In this document: positions 1 through 8,459 of the stretch, in pieces
How positions within the stretch are numbered: the first letter of the stretch is position 1
Layout of the letters: each line of letters starts with the position of its first letter
Source of the DNA: CAZIPZ01 sp964541075
Lineage (GTDB): Bacteria > Acidobacteriota > Terriglobia > 20CM-2-55-15
Assembly (NCBI GenBank): GCA_964541075.1
Contig: CAZIPZ010000007.1
Coordinates: 1-39,639, forward strand
Direction: 5' to 3'
DNA length: 39,639 bases
Program-made: the position numbers and the translations under genes
Notes under the pieces: model-generated
Databases searched by the model: none
What the model saw: only the letters and a program-made list of their open reading frames with translations
Told to the model about the DNA's origin: nothing

Positions 1-9
1 ATAGCCAGT

Positions 10-744
10 ATGTTAAGAAGAAATCATCTGTTGATCCTGCTTCTGACATTTCTTTTTGCCTGCGTCTCGTCCGGGTTCTATTCGTTGCAGGCAGCACCGA
101 AGGACGACACCAGCGAATACTCAGAACGTGCAAGTGAAGCCGGCAAGGTTCTCGCCGAGGTCATGAACGTTCCAGACAATGGAATTCCGGACGAACTCAT
201 GTCCAGGGCTCACGCTATCGCCGTCATTCCGGACGTTGTGAAGGGCGCCTTCGGCATCGGCGGCCGTTATGGAAAGGGACTTGTTACTCACCGCATGGCG
301 GATGGCCGCTGGAGTCCGCCATCCTTCATTGAACTTGGAGGCGGCAGCGTAGGCCTCCAACTTGGCGTCTCGTCGACCGACTTGGTCCTTGTATTTACGA
401 ATGAGGACGGTTTTAAGGGCCTCCTGAAAGGCAAGGTCAAACTTGGCGCCGATGCATCGGTCGCAGCAGGACCTGTGGGTAGAACAGCCGAGGCTGGTGC
501 GGATGTGCTGATGAAGTCGGCCGTATTTGCCTATTCCCGCTCCAAGGGATTGTTTGCCGGAGTTGCACTGGATGGCGCGGCCATAACAATCGACGACAGT
601 GCGAATGCGAAGGCGTATGGAAAGAAGGTCACGGCGGAAGACATCCTGCTGCATGGCAGAGTCAGCGTGAACAACGTTGTGGCTCCTTTCATGCAAACGG
701 TGCAGAAAGTCGCTCCTGCCGGACGCCGTACGATTTCGCAGTAG
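10..744 (+). CDS. SYLF-domain (Ysc84-type) lipid-binding protein, exported
   Basis: The 244-residue protein begins with an export signal: two Arg at residues 3-4, then a hydrophobic run to about residue 22. An LFAC sequence near residue 18 could be a lipobox; otherwise cleavage near the AAP at about residue 30 is likely. The rest is a full-length SYLF domain: RAHAIAVIPDV, then KGAFGIGGRYGKG, a WSPPSFIELGGGSVG stretch, LVFTNEDGF, and the late ADVLMKSAVFAYSRSKGLFAG block. SYLF domains bind membrane phosphoinositide-like lipids in eukaryotes; in bacteria the role is poorly defined, probably envelope-associated. Only nine bases precede the ATG in this window, so the ribosome site cannot be judged. 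A strong terminator follows directly, so the gene ends its own transcript. Confidence 0.9.
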   Translation: MLRRNHLLILLLTFLFACVSSGFYSLQAAPKDDTSEYSERASEAGKVLAEVMNVPDNGIPDELMSRAHAIAVIPDVVKGAFGIGGRYGKGLVTHRMADGRWSPPSFIELGGGSVGLQLGVSSTDLVLVFTNEDGFKGLLKGKVKLGADASVAAGPVGRTAEAGADVLMKSAVFAYSRSKGLFAGVALDGAAITIDDSANAKAYGKKVTAEDILLHGRVSVNNVVAPFMQTVQKVAPAGRRTISQ

Positions 745-751
745 TGGCTTT

Positions 752-776
752 GGGGGCGTATTTCGCCCCCTTTTTT
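752..776 (+). terminator. Rho-independent terminator of the SYLF gene
   Basis: A perfect 7-bp G/C stem (GGGGGCG at 752-758 with CGCCCCC at 764-770) has a 5-nt loop and is followed by six T at 771-776. It starts 7 nt after the stop codon. This is the only textbook intrinsic terminator I find in the window. Confidence 0.93.
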
Positions 777-821
777 CGTGAGACTAGAAAACAAGACTTT
801 TAATCGAGGAGTAACGTGCTC

Positions 822-1304
822 ATGAAAGTTTTAGCCTTTGTTCTGATCTGCATGCTGTCTTCTGGCATGGTCGCGTGCGAACGCCAGCGCGGTGTTGAGG
901 CAGGCAACGACCGCGGGACGGATACGTACATACCCAAACCGGCGACACCGCCGGAGAACAGCGCAACGGACTCTCAGGCTGCGGGAGCAACTCAGAACAA
1001 TAGAGAGATTCGCGGTGAACTGATGAGCGTCAACCCCAGAGTCAACGAAATCGTGATTCGAACCACCAACGGAATGGAGCAAACCTTGAAGGTTGACGAC
1101 AAAACTAGAGTCTCAGGGCTCCAGCAAAACCAGGGAAAGCCGCAAAGTTCGAACCATGTGCGCAGCCTCAGCGGAAAGGAAGGATCCGAGGTGGTGATCC
1201 TTTGGACTGAGGATCCGACGACGCCAGTCATTTCCATCGGCCTTGTTGAGCGTAATCCGATGAACCAGAAACAAACCCCGGTGAGACCTGGCGGGACAAG
1301 ATAG
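822..1304 (+). CDS. small predicted lipoprotein of unknown function
   Basis: The protein has 160 residues from the ATG at 822; an in-frame GTG at 816 would add two. A GAGGAG at 806-811 lies 10 nt before the ATG and 4 nt before the GTG, so I prefer the ATG. Residues 1-19 form a hydrophobic signal ending in MVAC, an acceptable lipobox, so Cys at about 19 is the probable lipidated residue. A low-complexity Thr/Pro/Gln linker follows. The C-terminal half (about residues 65-150) alternates polar and hydrophobic residues, with IRGELMSVNPRVNEIVIRT and LKVDDKTRV. It could be a small beta-barrel of the kind seen in envelope proteins that carry repeated metal- or nucleic-acid-binding folds, but I do not recognise a family. 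Confidence 0.8.
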   Translation: MKVLAFVLICMLSSGMVACERQRGVEAGNDRGTDTYIPKPATPPENSATDSQAAGATQNNREIRGELMSVNPRVNEIVIRTTNGMEQTLKVDDKTRVSGLQQNQGKPQSSNHVRSLSGKEGSEVVILWTEDPTTPVISIGLVERNPMNQKQTPVRPGGTR

Positions 1305-1361
1305 AGTCTGGACTCGGATACCGGCAGGTAAGTGGTCGGAGATCCGCGGTGGATCTGCTTA

Positions 1362-2135
1362 TCACGATCGAGCGCGCGGGCTCCTGACCACTGTTGCGTC
1401 TCCAAGTTCTTCTTGAAGAAACAGCGCATTCTGAATCGCAAAGCCCTCCCGGTCGTTATTGAAGTAAAAGTAAACATCCAGCCCCTGCTGTAGCCATCCT
1501 CGAATCTGCGCAGCGTCTCGCCGCAGCGCCGTCTTCGTGTAGTTTCCTCCAACACCATTGCCATAGTGGCGCCGGACATAAACGAAGTGCGCTGTGAGCG
1601 GCCCAGCAATAGGCATATCGCGCCAGTCGGCCAAACAAAGTGCGCAGTTGTGAGCGCGCAACAGCTCAAAGACTTCGGGAACAAGCCAGCTTGGATCGCG
1701 GAATTCAAAGACAGAACGAAAATTGCCGTTGGCGCTCTGCCTGTCGATTGACAAGAGAAATTGTTCGAGACGAGGCAAATTCAAGTTAAACTTCGGCGGC
1801 AATTGGAAGAGGACCGGCCCCAAGTGGTTTTTTAAGACCATTGATCGAGAAAGGAAAAGATTAAGGGGTTCCTCGGGTTCCTTGAGTCGCTTAATATGTG
1901 TAAGAAACCGGCTGGCTTTTACTGAAAATGTAAAATCCTGTGGCGCCTGACGGCGCCAGTTTTCAAATGCTGTTTCTGTCGGGAGGCGATAAAAAGTGTT
2001 ATTGATCTCGACGGTTTGGAAATGTTTGACGAAATAGGCCAGCCATGACCCGGATTTGAGGCCAGTCGGATAAAACACTCCGTCAGCCCAGTGCCTGTAG
2101 TTCCACCCGCTTGTTCCAATTGATGCTCGCGCCAT
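1362..2135 (-). CDS. DUF72 (YecE-like) TIM-barrel protein
   Basis: This 257-residue protein carries the DUF72 hallmarks in order: IGTSGWNYRHW near the N-terminus, the EINNTFYRLP block around residue 43, FTFSVKASRFLTHIKRL, LGPVLFQLPPKF near residue 105, FEFRDPSW, and a C-terminal VYFYFNND. Length matches the family. DUF72 proteins have a TIM-barrel fold distantly related to sugar-phosphate isomerases; no reaction is established. The gene is divergent from the first hemerythrin gene and convergent with the lipoprotein gene. No sign of damage. Confidence 0.93.
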   Translation of the reverse strand: MARASIGTSGWNYRHWADGVFYPTGLKSGSWLAYFVKHFQTVEINNTFYRLPTETAFENWRRQAPQDFTFSVKASRFLTHIKRLKEPEEPLNLFLSRSMVLKNHLGPVLFQLPPKFNLNLPRLEQFLLSIDRQSANGNFRSVFEFRDPSWLVPEVFELLRAHNCALCLADWRDMPIAGPLTAHFVYVRRHYGNGVGGNYTKTALRRDAAQIRGWLQQGLDVYFYFNNDREGFAIQNALFLQEELGDATVVRSPRARS

Positions 2136-2216
2136 CTAACGAAAGGACCCGCAATAACCGTCCCTTTTGAAAAATGGCAACTCGCATGCAATGCAAAAAC
2201 GACTTTTGATGTTTTG

Positions 2217-2237
2217 GATTGCCTTAAAAGGCGAATC
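2217..2237. promoter_or_regulatory. near-perfect palindrome between DUF72 and hemerythrin genes
   Basis: GATTGCCTT at 2217-2225 faces AAGGC-G-AATC at 2228-2237 across an AA centre; one extra G is the only imperfection. It lies in the 173-bp divergent intergenic region, about 70 bp before the hemerythrin start. It could be an operator or a leader hairpin. No regulator can be named. Confidence 0.35.
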
Positions 2238-2308
2238 AGAGGCATGAGACTAAGTTTTTTGGAAAGCCTCGTGCACCCTACAAGTGTTCTGAGAAGGAAG
2301 GTTTATCG

Positions 2309-2764
2309 ATGAAGGTCACGGTGCTCTTAAAAAAGGATCACGAGGTCGTAAACAACCTGTTTTCAAGGTACAAAAAGGCTGGAGCCCGCTCACAGAATGG
2401 CAAAAAGGAGATGCTGGATGAGATAAGGAAGGAGATCAGCCTTCACTCTCAGATGGAACTCGACATCTTCTACCCTGCTCTGCAGAATACCGCGTCGACG
2501 AGGGCTGTTGAACTGACTGCTGCGGCAATTAAGGAACATCAGGAAGTGGAAAATCTCCTCGATGAGCTATCGAACATGAATCCGCAGGACAATAAATTTG
2601 ATACAAAAATGACCGCCCTCATGGATCAGATCAGTGATCACATCCGTTTTGAAGAAGACGAGATCTTTGATGAAGCTCGGAGGAACTTTTCAGAGCCTCG
2701 CTTGGAGGAACTAGGCCTCGAAATGGAAGACCGCCGTCGAATCATCACTCAGATTGCGGCTTAA
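2309..2764 (+). CDS. hemerythrin HHE-domain protein (paralogue 1)
   Basis: A 151-residue single-domain hemerythrin. The expected di-iron ligands are visible: His11 in KKDHEVV, His46 and Glu50 in LHSQMELDIFYP, His77 in KEHQEVE, and His111 with Glu115 in SDHIRFEEDEIF. Hemerythrins bind O2, NO or iron in the cytoplasm; stand-alone bacterial HHE proteins are often linked to oxidative or nitrosative stress. An AGAAGGAAGG sequence about 8 nt before the ATG supports the start. It is a clear paralogue of the gene at 6833 (same length, ligands at nearly identical positions), and the two flank the minus-strand treZ pair. Confidence 0.93.
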   Translation: MKVTVLLKKDHEVVNNLFSRYKKAGARSQNGKKEMLDEIRKEISLHSQMELDIFYPALQNTASTRAVELTAAAIKEHQEVENLLDELSNMNPQDNKFDTKMTALMDQISDHIRFEEDEIFDEARRNFSEPRLEELGLEMEDRRRIITQIAA

Positions 2765-2769
2765 CGTTC

Positions 2770-4830
2770 TTATGGTGCGGTCCGCACCCAGGACCGCAAC
2801 AGTTCCGCGACGCTCCACGCTTGAGCGACGCAGCCGCGCGGAGTGAAAGGTTCGCTCGCATCGAACACTTCGCTGACGGAGCCGACGCACGCGTCGTTTA
2901 GATGATCGCGGAATCCCGCGAGAAGAGCTCTTGCGCCTTCACGATCTTCCGGAAAGACCCTCAATCGTGCATCGATGAAGGGCCCAATCAGCCACGCCCA
3001 CACAGTTCCTTGATGGTAAGCGGCATCACGCGAACGCAGATCGCCATAATACTGAGATTTGAAATTGGGATGCCCAGGCGCCAGCGATCTCAGTCCATAG
3101 GGCGTTAGCAGGAGCTTTTCGACAACTTCAAAAACGCGTTTCCAGCGAGCCGGCTCGAGCACCGGATGGGATAGAGAAAACGAGAAGAGTTGATTGGGGC
3201 GGACTGCGGCATCCGGTCCGTTTTCGCCGTCAATGACGTCGTAAAGATATCCACCTTCCTCGAACCAAAAACGGTGGTTGAAGGAATCAAACGCTCGCGC
3301 CGCTAGCTCCGTCATGCGTGATGCGTCCTGCGGTCCGATTTCTTCTCTCACCCAGCCTTCCATTAGCCGCAATGCGTTGTACCAAAGCGAATTGATTTCG
3401 ACTGTCTTGCCGCGCCTGGGAGTAACCACCCAGTCGCCGACCTTGGCGTCCATCCATGTCAATTGATAGCCATCCTGCCCCTGCTGCAAAAGTCCATCGG
3501 CCGGATCCACACCGATACCGAAACGAGTGCCGCGAACATGATGATCGATGATGTTCAGCAGCAATGGGATTAGCTGACGGAGAGTCTTTCTGTCGTTGGT
3601 TGCTCGAACATACCGTTCAATGGCATGGAAGTACCATAGCGTTGCATCGGCGGTGTGGTAGAGTCCGTCCTGTTTATGTTCAGGGAACAGGTTAGGTATC
3701 AGACCGTCTCTTACATAATGCGCGAACGTCCGCAATATGAATCCTGCCTCAGTGTGTCTTCCGGTTGTGAGGGTCAATCCCTCGAGGCTGATCATTGTGT
3801 CGCGGCCCCAGTCGGTGAACCAATGATAGCCGGCGATGATGGTTCGAACATCATCGCCGGAGGCGTGAGCTCGGGCGGCATCCGCCACGCGCGTATTTGG
3901 CGTGACAATGAATTGGTCGGCGGCGAGAACCGCCTCTTTCGTCCAACTGTTTCGAATTTCCGGCATAGCGGCTTCGACCAGTTTTCTTTTTCGTTCGACT
4001 TCCCGATTGAGTGCGTCACCAGGATCAAGAGCCAGGATTTTTTCCCATGGCTCGGTTGAGGCGATTACGGTGAAGGCGTCTCCGGGACGGAGAGTCGATC
4101 TCAGATAGCCGGGACTCCACAACGGGCCCCGAGACTCGTAACCGCGGCTTTGTTCGATCCGGTAAAAGACGGTTTTGAATTTTCCTCCATCGATCAAGAA
4201 GCCGCTCTGCGGTCCGTCTAGTCGAAAACGCAGGGGAGGAATTCCGGATCCGGAGAATACCTCATACCGGTCTCCGAAAGCGGTCACCTTGTACGGTTTG
4301 GCCATTGGCTGTGCGACTGAAGTTTCGTGACCACGGAAGTGCATTGAAGGACGCAGGCGGAGGCGAATTATTCCCTCTCGAGTGAGCATCCGATAAGAAA
4401 TGTAAACGGTGTTTTGCAGCCGGGGCATCCAAACCCGCTTTTCAAGACTGAATCCTCGAATGTCGTAGCGCCAAACCGGCAGACCTCCTTCCAGACGGAA
4501 CTCGGCGAGATAGTCTGCGTAATGGAAGTCCAGATGATCTTCCGAAAGCTCCTCGGCGCTGAAATCGATGACAGTTTCGTCAGGAAGGACGATTTCCTCG
4601 CCAAAGTGACTAAGCATTACGGTCCGGCCCAGGGGAGCAGGGAATGCGGCGACAAGCAGTCCATGGTACCGGCGCGTGCATGCTCCAGCAATGGATGATG
4701 AGGCATACCCTCCGAGCCCATTGGTGACGAGCCACTCCCTGACGAGAAGCCCTATGGGATCGGAACTGTCGGATCTCCTGACGGGCAATTCTCTGATGAC
4801 AGGCTCTTCAACAAGAACTTGGCTGTTCAT
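2770..4830 (-). CDS. glycogen debranching enzyme, amylo-alpha-1,6-glucosidase (GH133 type)
   Basis: The 686-residue protein has the bacterial two-part debranching layout. An N-terminal beta-rich domain (about 1-260) contains EWLVTNGLGGYASSS and TRRYHGLL. A C-terminal (alpha/alpha)6-barrel (about 290-686) contains WFTDWGRDTMISLEGL at about 337-352, IPNLFPE, YHTADATLWYFHAIERY, and a late DAAYHQGTVWAWLIGPF. The family hydrolyses alpha-1,6 branches of glycogen. The start codon lies inside the end of treZ (23-bp overlap), so the two are co-transcribed, treZ first, and probably translationally coupled. It likely supplies linear maltodextrins for the trehalose route. The gene ends 5 nt from the hemerythrin stop (convergent). 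Confidence 0.95.
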   Translation of the reverse strand: MNSQVLVEEPVIRELPVRRSDSSDPIGLLVREWLVTNGLGGYASSSIAGACTRRYHGLLVAAFPAPLGRTVMLSHFGEEIVLPDETVIDFSAEELSEDHLDFHYADYLAEFRLEGGLPVWRYDIRGFSLEKRVWMPRLQNTVYISYRMLTREGIIRLRLRPSMHFRGHETSVAQPMAKPYKVTAFGDRYEVFSGSGIPPLRFRLDGPQSGFLIDGGKFKTVFYRIEQSRGYESRGPLWSPGYLRSTLRPGDAFTVIASTEPWEKILALDPGDALNREVERKRKLVEAAMPEIRNSWTKEAVLAADQFIVTPNTRVADAARAHASGDDVRTIIAGYHWFTDWGRDTMISLEGLTLTTGRHTEAGFILRTFAHYVRDGLIPNLFPEHKQDGLYHTADATLWYFHAIERYVRATNDRKTLRQLIPLLLNIIDHHVRGTRFGIGVDPADGLLQQGQDGYQLTWMDAKVGDWVVTPRRGKTVEINSLWYNALRLMEGWVREEIGPQDASRMTELAARAFDSFNHRFWFEEGGYLYDVIDGENGPDAAVRPNQLFSFSLSHPVLEPARWKRVFEVVEKLLLTPYGLRSLAPGHPNFKSQYYGDLRSRDAAYHQGTVWAWLIGPFIDARLRVFPEDREGARALLAGFRDHLNDACVGSVSEVFDASEPFTPRGCVAQAWSVAELLRSWVRTAP

Positions 4831-6682
4831 GCATCACCACTGCAGCGTTTCCCGAGATATTCCATATTCCCAGCTTTCCGGACGGAGGCCGCGAAGTTCC
4901 CCCATAGCGTGAATCTTCACTGGACCATAACATCTGCCATTGCGAATCATCCGGCGGGGCAAGCAACGGCTCTGCCCCCGGATTCAGCCGCACATCGCGG
5001 CCCAGGTTAACGAGCACCAAACGATCGCCATGAACACCTCCAAAGAAACGAAGCACAAATGCTTCCGGGCTCAGCACCGCACCGTGTATTGTGTCAGCTC
5101 TCTGAGAGTGAAATACTGGGTCGTCTCGGCGAAGCTTGAGGAGATCGGCATGAAAAGCAAGCATGAAGGCATTGCGAGCGCGTTCGGAATGATCTAGTTT
5201 GCAACGCTCAAACGTGCTGCGTTCGTTCGGCAAACCCATGACGAATTGATTTTTGGAGTGGCGAACGCCGGGAAATTGTTCCAGAAATTCCCGACGGCCC
5301 TCCGCCACCAGTTCGGCCAGTTGCTCGCTATGATCCGCGAAATAAAGAAATGGGCGAGAAGAACAGAATTCCTGTCCCTGAAACAGGAGAGGCGTTCCCG
5401 GCGCCAGCAAAAAAAGAGCTGTTAACGCCTTGAAAAGCCCAGGGCTCGTCAACTGGTGGAATCGGCCTCCGAATGGGGAATTGGCCACCTGATCGTGGTT
5501 TTCCAGAAAGTTTACGAAAGATGCGGCCTTTAGGTCTAAGGCTGGCTTTCCCCTTCGCCGTTTCTGCCAGCTGTAATATTGGCCTTGATAGAGAAATCCC
5601 CATTTCGTTGCGGATATGAATTCCTGTGGTGAGCCCGCGTAGTCGGAGTAGTAGGCCTCAGCGCGGCCTGTTGCGGCGACCACCGCGCTATGATGGAAAT
5701 CGTCGTTCCAGAGAGCGTCAAGCCCGTATCCTCCCTTCGCTGGCTGGCGCGCCAGCTTCGCGTGTTGGGTTTCGTTCTCCCCTATCAGAATAATCAAACG
5801 CTTTCCTGCAGCCCGTCTTGCCTCGCGGCTGACTTTGGCGACGATGTGCTCGGGAGAATGATCAAATATCTGTTGCGTCGCATCCAGTCGAAGCCCGTCC
5901 AGATGAAATTCGTCAATCCAATATCTCGCATTTGAGACGAAGAATTCTCTTACAGGTCCAGACCCAGGGCCATCAAAGTTGATGGCTTCGCCCCATTCGT
6001 TCATGTAACGGTCTGTAAAATAGTCTTCGGCGAAGCTGCGAAGGTAATTTCCGTCGGGCCCCACATGGTTATAGACCACGTCGAGTATGACAGCGAGTCC
6101 GGAGGCGTGGGCGGCATCCACGAAGTTCCGGAAATCCCCGGGTTCTCCATACAGTCTGGTCGGGGCAAATAAATCGACCCCGTCGTATCCCCAGCCAAAC
6201 GTTCCAGGAAACTCCGCTACAGGCATCAATTCAACGACTGTAATTCCAATCTCAGCCAGGTCGGGAAGATGCTTCAGGGCGGCCTTCCAGGTCCCTTCCG
6301 GTGTGAATGTCCCGATGTGCATTTCATAAATCACCTGGCCTTCAATTGAAACTCCCCTCCAACCAGCGTCGCGCCAAGCGTGCACTGGATCGATGACCTG
6401 CGAAGGGCCATGCGGGCCTTCCGGTTGAAATCTGGAGGCCGGATCAGGAAGCAGCGCAGAATAGCCATCAATGCGGAACCAGTAACGACTTCCGGCCTTC
6501 GCCCACTCGACAAGTTTTGAAAAATACCCATCTGGTTCCGGGTCGAGACTTGCCGTGACCCCCTCACTTACGATTTCGACCCTACGCTTGCGCGGCGCCC
6601 AAACACGAAAGTGCACGCCGCCGGGAACAAGTTCAGCTCCAATAGGTAGACGGCGTTGCACAGCCAACATCCAGTCCTCCAT
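4808..6682 (-). CDS. treZ: malto-oligosyltrehalose trehalohydrolase
   Basis: TreZ releases trehalose from maltooligosyl-trehalose made by TreY. The 624-residue protein has an N-terminal CBM48-like domain (about 10-95, FRVWAPRKRRVEIV) and a GH13 barrel. Visible GH13 regions are LDVVYNHVGPDGNYL (about 200-214), GLRLDATQ with nucleophile Asp267, LIGENE with acid/base Glu302, and ENHDQVAN with Asp397. The WNDDFHH sequence near residue 325 separates TreZ from branching enzyme. The start follows no strong ribosome site; Met5 is an alternative. treY, the partner synthase, is not in the window. The debranching gene follows in the same transcript. Confidence 0.95.
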   Translation of the reverse strand: MEDWMLAVQRRLPIGAELVPGGVHFRVWAPRKRRVEIVSEGVTASLDPEPDGYFSKLVEWAKAGSRYWFRIDGYSALLPDPASRFQPEGPHGPSQVIDPVHAWRDAGWRGVSIEGQVIYEMHIGTFTPEGTWKAALKHLPDLAEIGITVVELMPVAEFPGTFGWGYDGVDLFAPTRLYGEPGDFRNFVDAAHASGLAVILDVVYNHVGPDGNYLRSFAEDYFTDRYMNEWGEAINFDGPGSGPVREFFVSNARYWIDEFHLDGLRLDATQQIFDHSPEHIVAKVSREARRAAGKRLIILIGENETQHAKLARQPAKGGYGLDALWNDDFHHSAVVAATGRAEAYYSDYAGSPQEFISATKWGFLYQGQYYSWQKRRRGKPALDLKAASFVNFLENHDQVANSPFGGRFHQLTSPGLFKALTALFLLAPGTPLLFQGQEFCSSRPFLYFADHSEQLAELVAEGRREFLEQFPGVRHSKNQFVMGLPNERSTFERCKLDHSERARNAFMLAFHADLLKLRRDDPVFHSQRADTIHGAVLSPEAFVLRFFGGVHGDRLVLVNLGRDVRLNPGAEPLLAPPDDSQWQMLWSSEDSRYGGTSRPPSGKLGIWNISGNAAVVMHEQPSSC

Positions 6683-6832
6683 AGGCGAGAACCTGCAAGA
6701 CCAACGCCACTAATACGGAGGTCCAGCGAGAGTTTGGAGCACCCGAAAGACTGTTGTGGAATGGCAGGTGATGTGCACCCTCTTTGGTAAGTCCCCAACA
6801 AGATACTTATTTGAGCCACAGGAGCGGGTGGA

Positions 6833-7288
6833 ATGAATGTGCTTAGGTTGCTAAAAAAGGATCATGCCAACGTGAAGGCGCTTTTCAGCAAGTATGAAAA
6901 AGCCCCCAAGACAGGGTTCGACGAGAAGGGAGATCTTTTTGCAGAGATCCGCAGGGAACTTCAACTCCATACAAAGCTTGAGGAAGAAATTTTCTATCCG
7001 GCGGTTAAGGCGTGCAACGGTGATGGGCGCCGGCTTGTGACTGAGGCGCTAAGGGAGCACAAGGGGGTCGACGAACTTTTAACGCAGGCTTCACGTCTTG
7101 AGCCGGAAGACTCCAAGTTCGACGACCAGATCGAGACTCTCATTGAAAACGTCGACCATCACGTTGAGGAGGAAGAAGGGGAGATTTTCCAGTTTGCCGA
7201 GGAAAATTTATCTGCCGAAGAACTTGAAGATCTGGGAGCAGAGATTGAAGAGCGCAAGAAGACCTTAGAACAGCAGATGGCGGCGTGA
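6833..7288 (+). CDS. hemerythrin HHE-domain protein (paralogue 2)
   Basis: A 151-residue hemerythrin with ligands His11, His46, Glu50, His76, His110 and Glu114, matching paralogue 1 within one residue. The C-terminal third is very acidic (EEEEGEIF). A GGAGCGGGTGG stretch lies just before the ATG. The gene is 1 nt from the next start codon, so it heads a transcript with the alcohol dehydrogenase, SDR and permease genes. That arrangement suggests a joint role in aldehyde, NO or oxidative stress handling; the link is inferred from order alone. Confidence 0.93.
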   Translation: MNVLRLLKKDHANVKALFSKYEKAPKTGFDEKGDLFAEIRRELQLHTKLEEEIFYPAVKACNGDGRRLVTEALREHKGVDELLTQASRLEPEDSKFDDQIETLIENVDHHVEEEEGEIFQFAEENLSAEELEDLGAEIEERKKTLEQQMAA

Positions 7289-7289
7289 C

Positions 7290-8459
7290 ATGCGAGCCGT
7301 CTGCTGGGAAGGTAAGCGCAGAATTCAGGTTAACAACGTTCCGGATCCGGGGATCCTGAACCCTCACGACGCAATCATAAGAGTTTCGCTCACGGCGATC
7401 TGCGGATCTGATCTTCATCTGTACAATGGCTACATTCCAACGATGGAGACTGGCGACGTGCTGGGACACGAGTTCATGGGCGAGGTTGCGGAAGTGGGTC
7501 CGGACGTTCGCAACCTCGCAAAGGGAGACTGGGTCGTCGTTCCCTTTGCCATTGCCTGCGGTCGGTGCTTCTTTTGCGAACGCGAACTGTGGTCTCTTTG
7601 CGACAACTCGAATCCGAATGCCAAGATCGCCGATGCGGCATATGGAAATTCCGGTTCGGGTTTGTTCGGATACTCGCACATGTATGGAGGGTATCCTGGA
7701 GGGCAAGCCGAATACGTCCGCGTCCCTTTCGCCGATGTTGGTCCGATCAAGATCTACGAAGACCTCCGAGACGATCAGGTCCTTTTTCTTTCCGATATTT
7801 TCCCGACCGGATACATGGCCGCTGAGAATTGCAATATACAGCCGGGCGATACGGTCGCGGTTTGGGGTTGTGGGCCTGTCGGTCTGTTCTCTATCAGGAG
7901 CGCGTTCATGCTGGGTGCCGAACGCGTGATCGCCATCGATAGATTTCCGGAACGCCTTCGAATGGCGGCCGATCACTGTTGCGCCGAGGTGCTGAACTAC
8001 GAAGAAACGGATGTCCTTGACGCTCTCTTGCAAACGACGGGAGGCCGCGGACCCGACGCGTGCATTGATGCAGTAGGTATGGAAGCCCACGGCGTCGGTA
8101 TTGAAGGAATCTACGATAAGGCCAAGCAGTCATTGCTGCTCGAAACCGACAGGCCAGTTGCTCTGAGGCAGGCAATTCACGCGTGCCGCAAGGGCGGTGT
8201 TGTATCGATTCCCGGCGTCTATGGCGGTTTGATTGACAAGTTTCCGATCGGCGCCGCCTTCGCCAAGGGACTGACGCTGAAGATGGGCCAGACCCACGTG
8301 CACAAATACATGCGTCCCCTCCTGGAGCGAGTCCGACGAGGCGACATCGATCCTTCCTTCGTCATTAGTCACACAATGCCCTTGGACGCAGCGCCTGAAG
8401 CATATCGAATGTTCTCGGAGAGGCAGGAGAATTGCACAAAGGTGGTTCTCAAGCCATGA
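7290..8459 (+). CDS. zinc-dependent alcohol dehydrogenase (MDR superfamily, formaldehyde-dehydrogenase-like)
   Basis: The 389-residue protein follows the zinc MDR plan. Catalytic zinc ligands Cys38 (AICGSDLH) and His60-Glu61 (LGHEFMGEV) are present. A structural-zinc cysteine cluster (CGRCFFCERELWSLC) spans about residues 90-106. The Rossmann motif is VWGCGPVGLFS, and an Asp at the end of the second strand (IAIDRF) points to NAD rather than NADP. The long insertions around the lobe and the total length resemble the glutathione-independent formaldehyde dehydrogenase group rather than short alcohol dehydrogenases. The true substrate is not shown by sequence. It starts 1 nt after the hemerythrin stop and overlaps the SDR gene by ATGA. 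Confidence 0.93.
   Translation: MRAVCWEGKRRIQVNNVPDPGILNPHDAIIRVSLTAICGSDLHLYNGYIPTMETGDVLGHEFMGEVAEVGPDVRNLAKGDWVVVPFAIACGRCFFCERELWSLCDNSNPNAKIADAAYGNSGSGLFGYSHMYGGYPGGQAEYVRVPFADVGPIKIYEDLRDDQVLFLSDIFPTGYMAAENCNIQPGDTVAVWGCGPVGLFSIRSAFMLGAERVIAIDRFPERLRMAADHCCAEVLNYEETDVLDALLQTTGGRGPDACIDAVGMEAHGVGIEGIYDKAKQSLLLETDRPVALRQAIHACRKGGVVSIPGVYGGLIDKFPIGAAFAKGLTLKMGQTHVHKYMRPLLERVRRGDIDPSFVISHTMPLDAAPEAYRMFSERQENCTKVVLKP

Noticed and set aside
992..1708. Minus-strand frame spanning the lipoprotein and DUF72 genes
   Set aside because: It crosses two supported genes and has no protein-like features.
7140..8090. Long minus-strand open frame (316 codons) opposite the dehydrogenase
   Set aside because: It lies antisense to a gene with intact zinc and Rossmann motifs and its translation has no family pattern.
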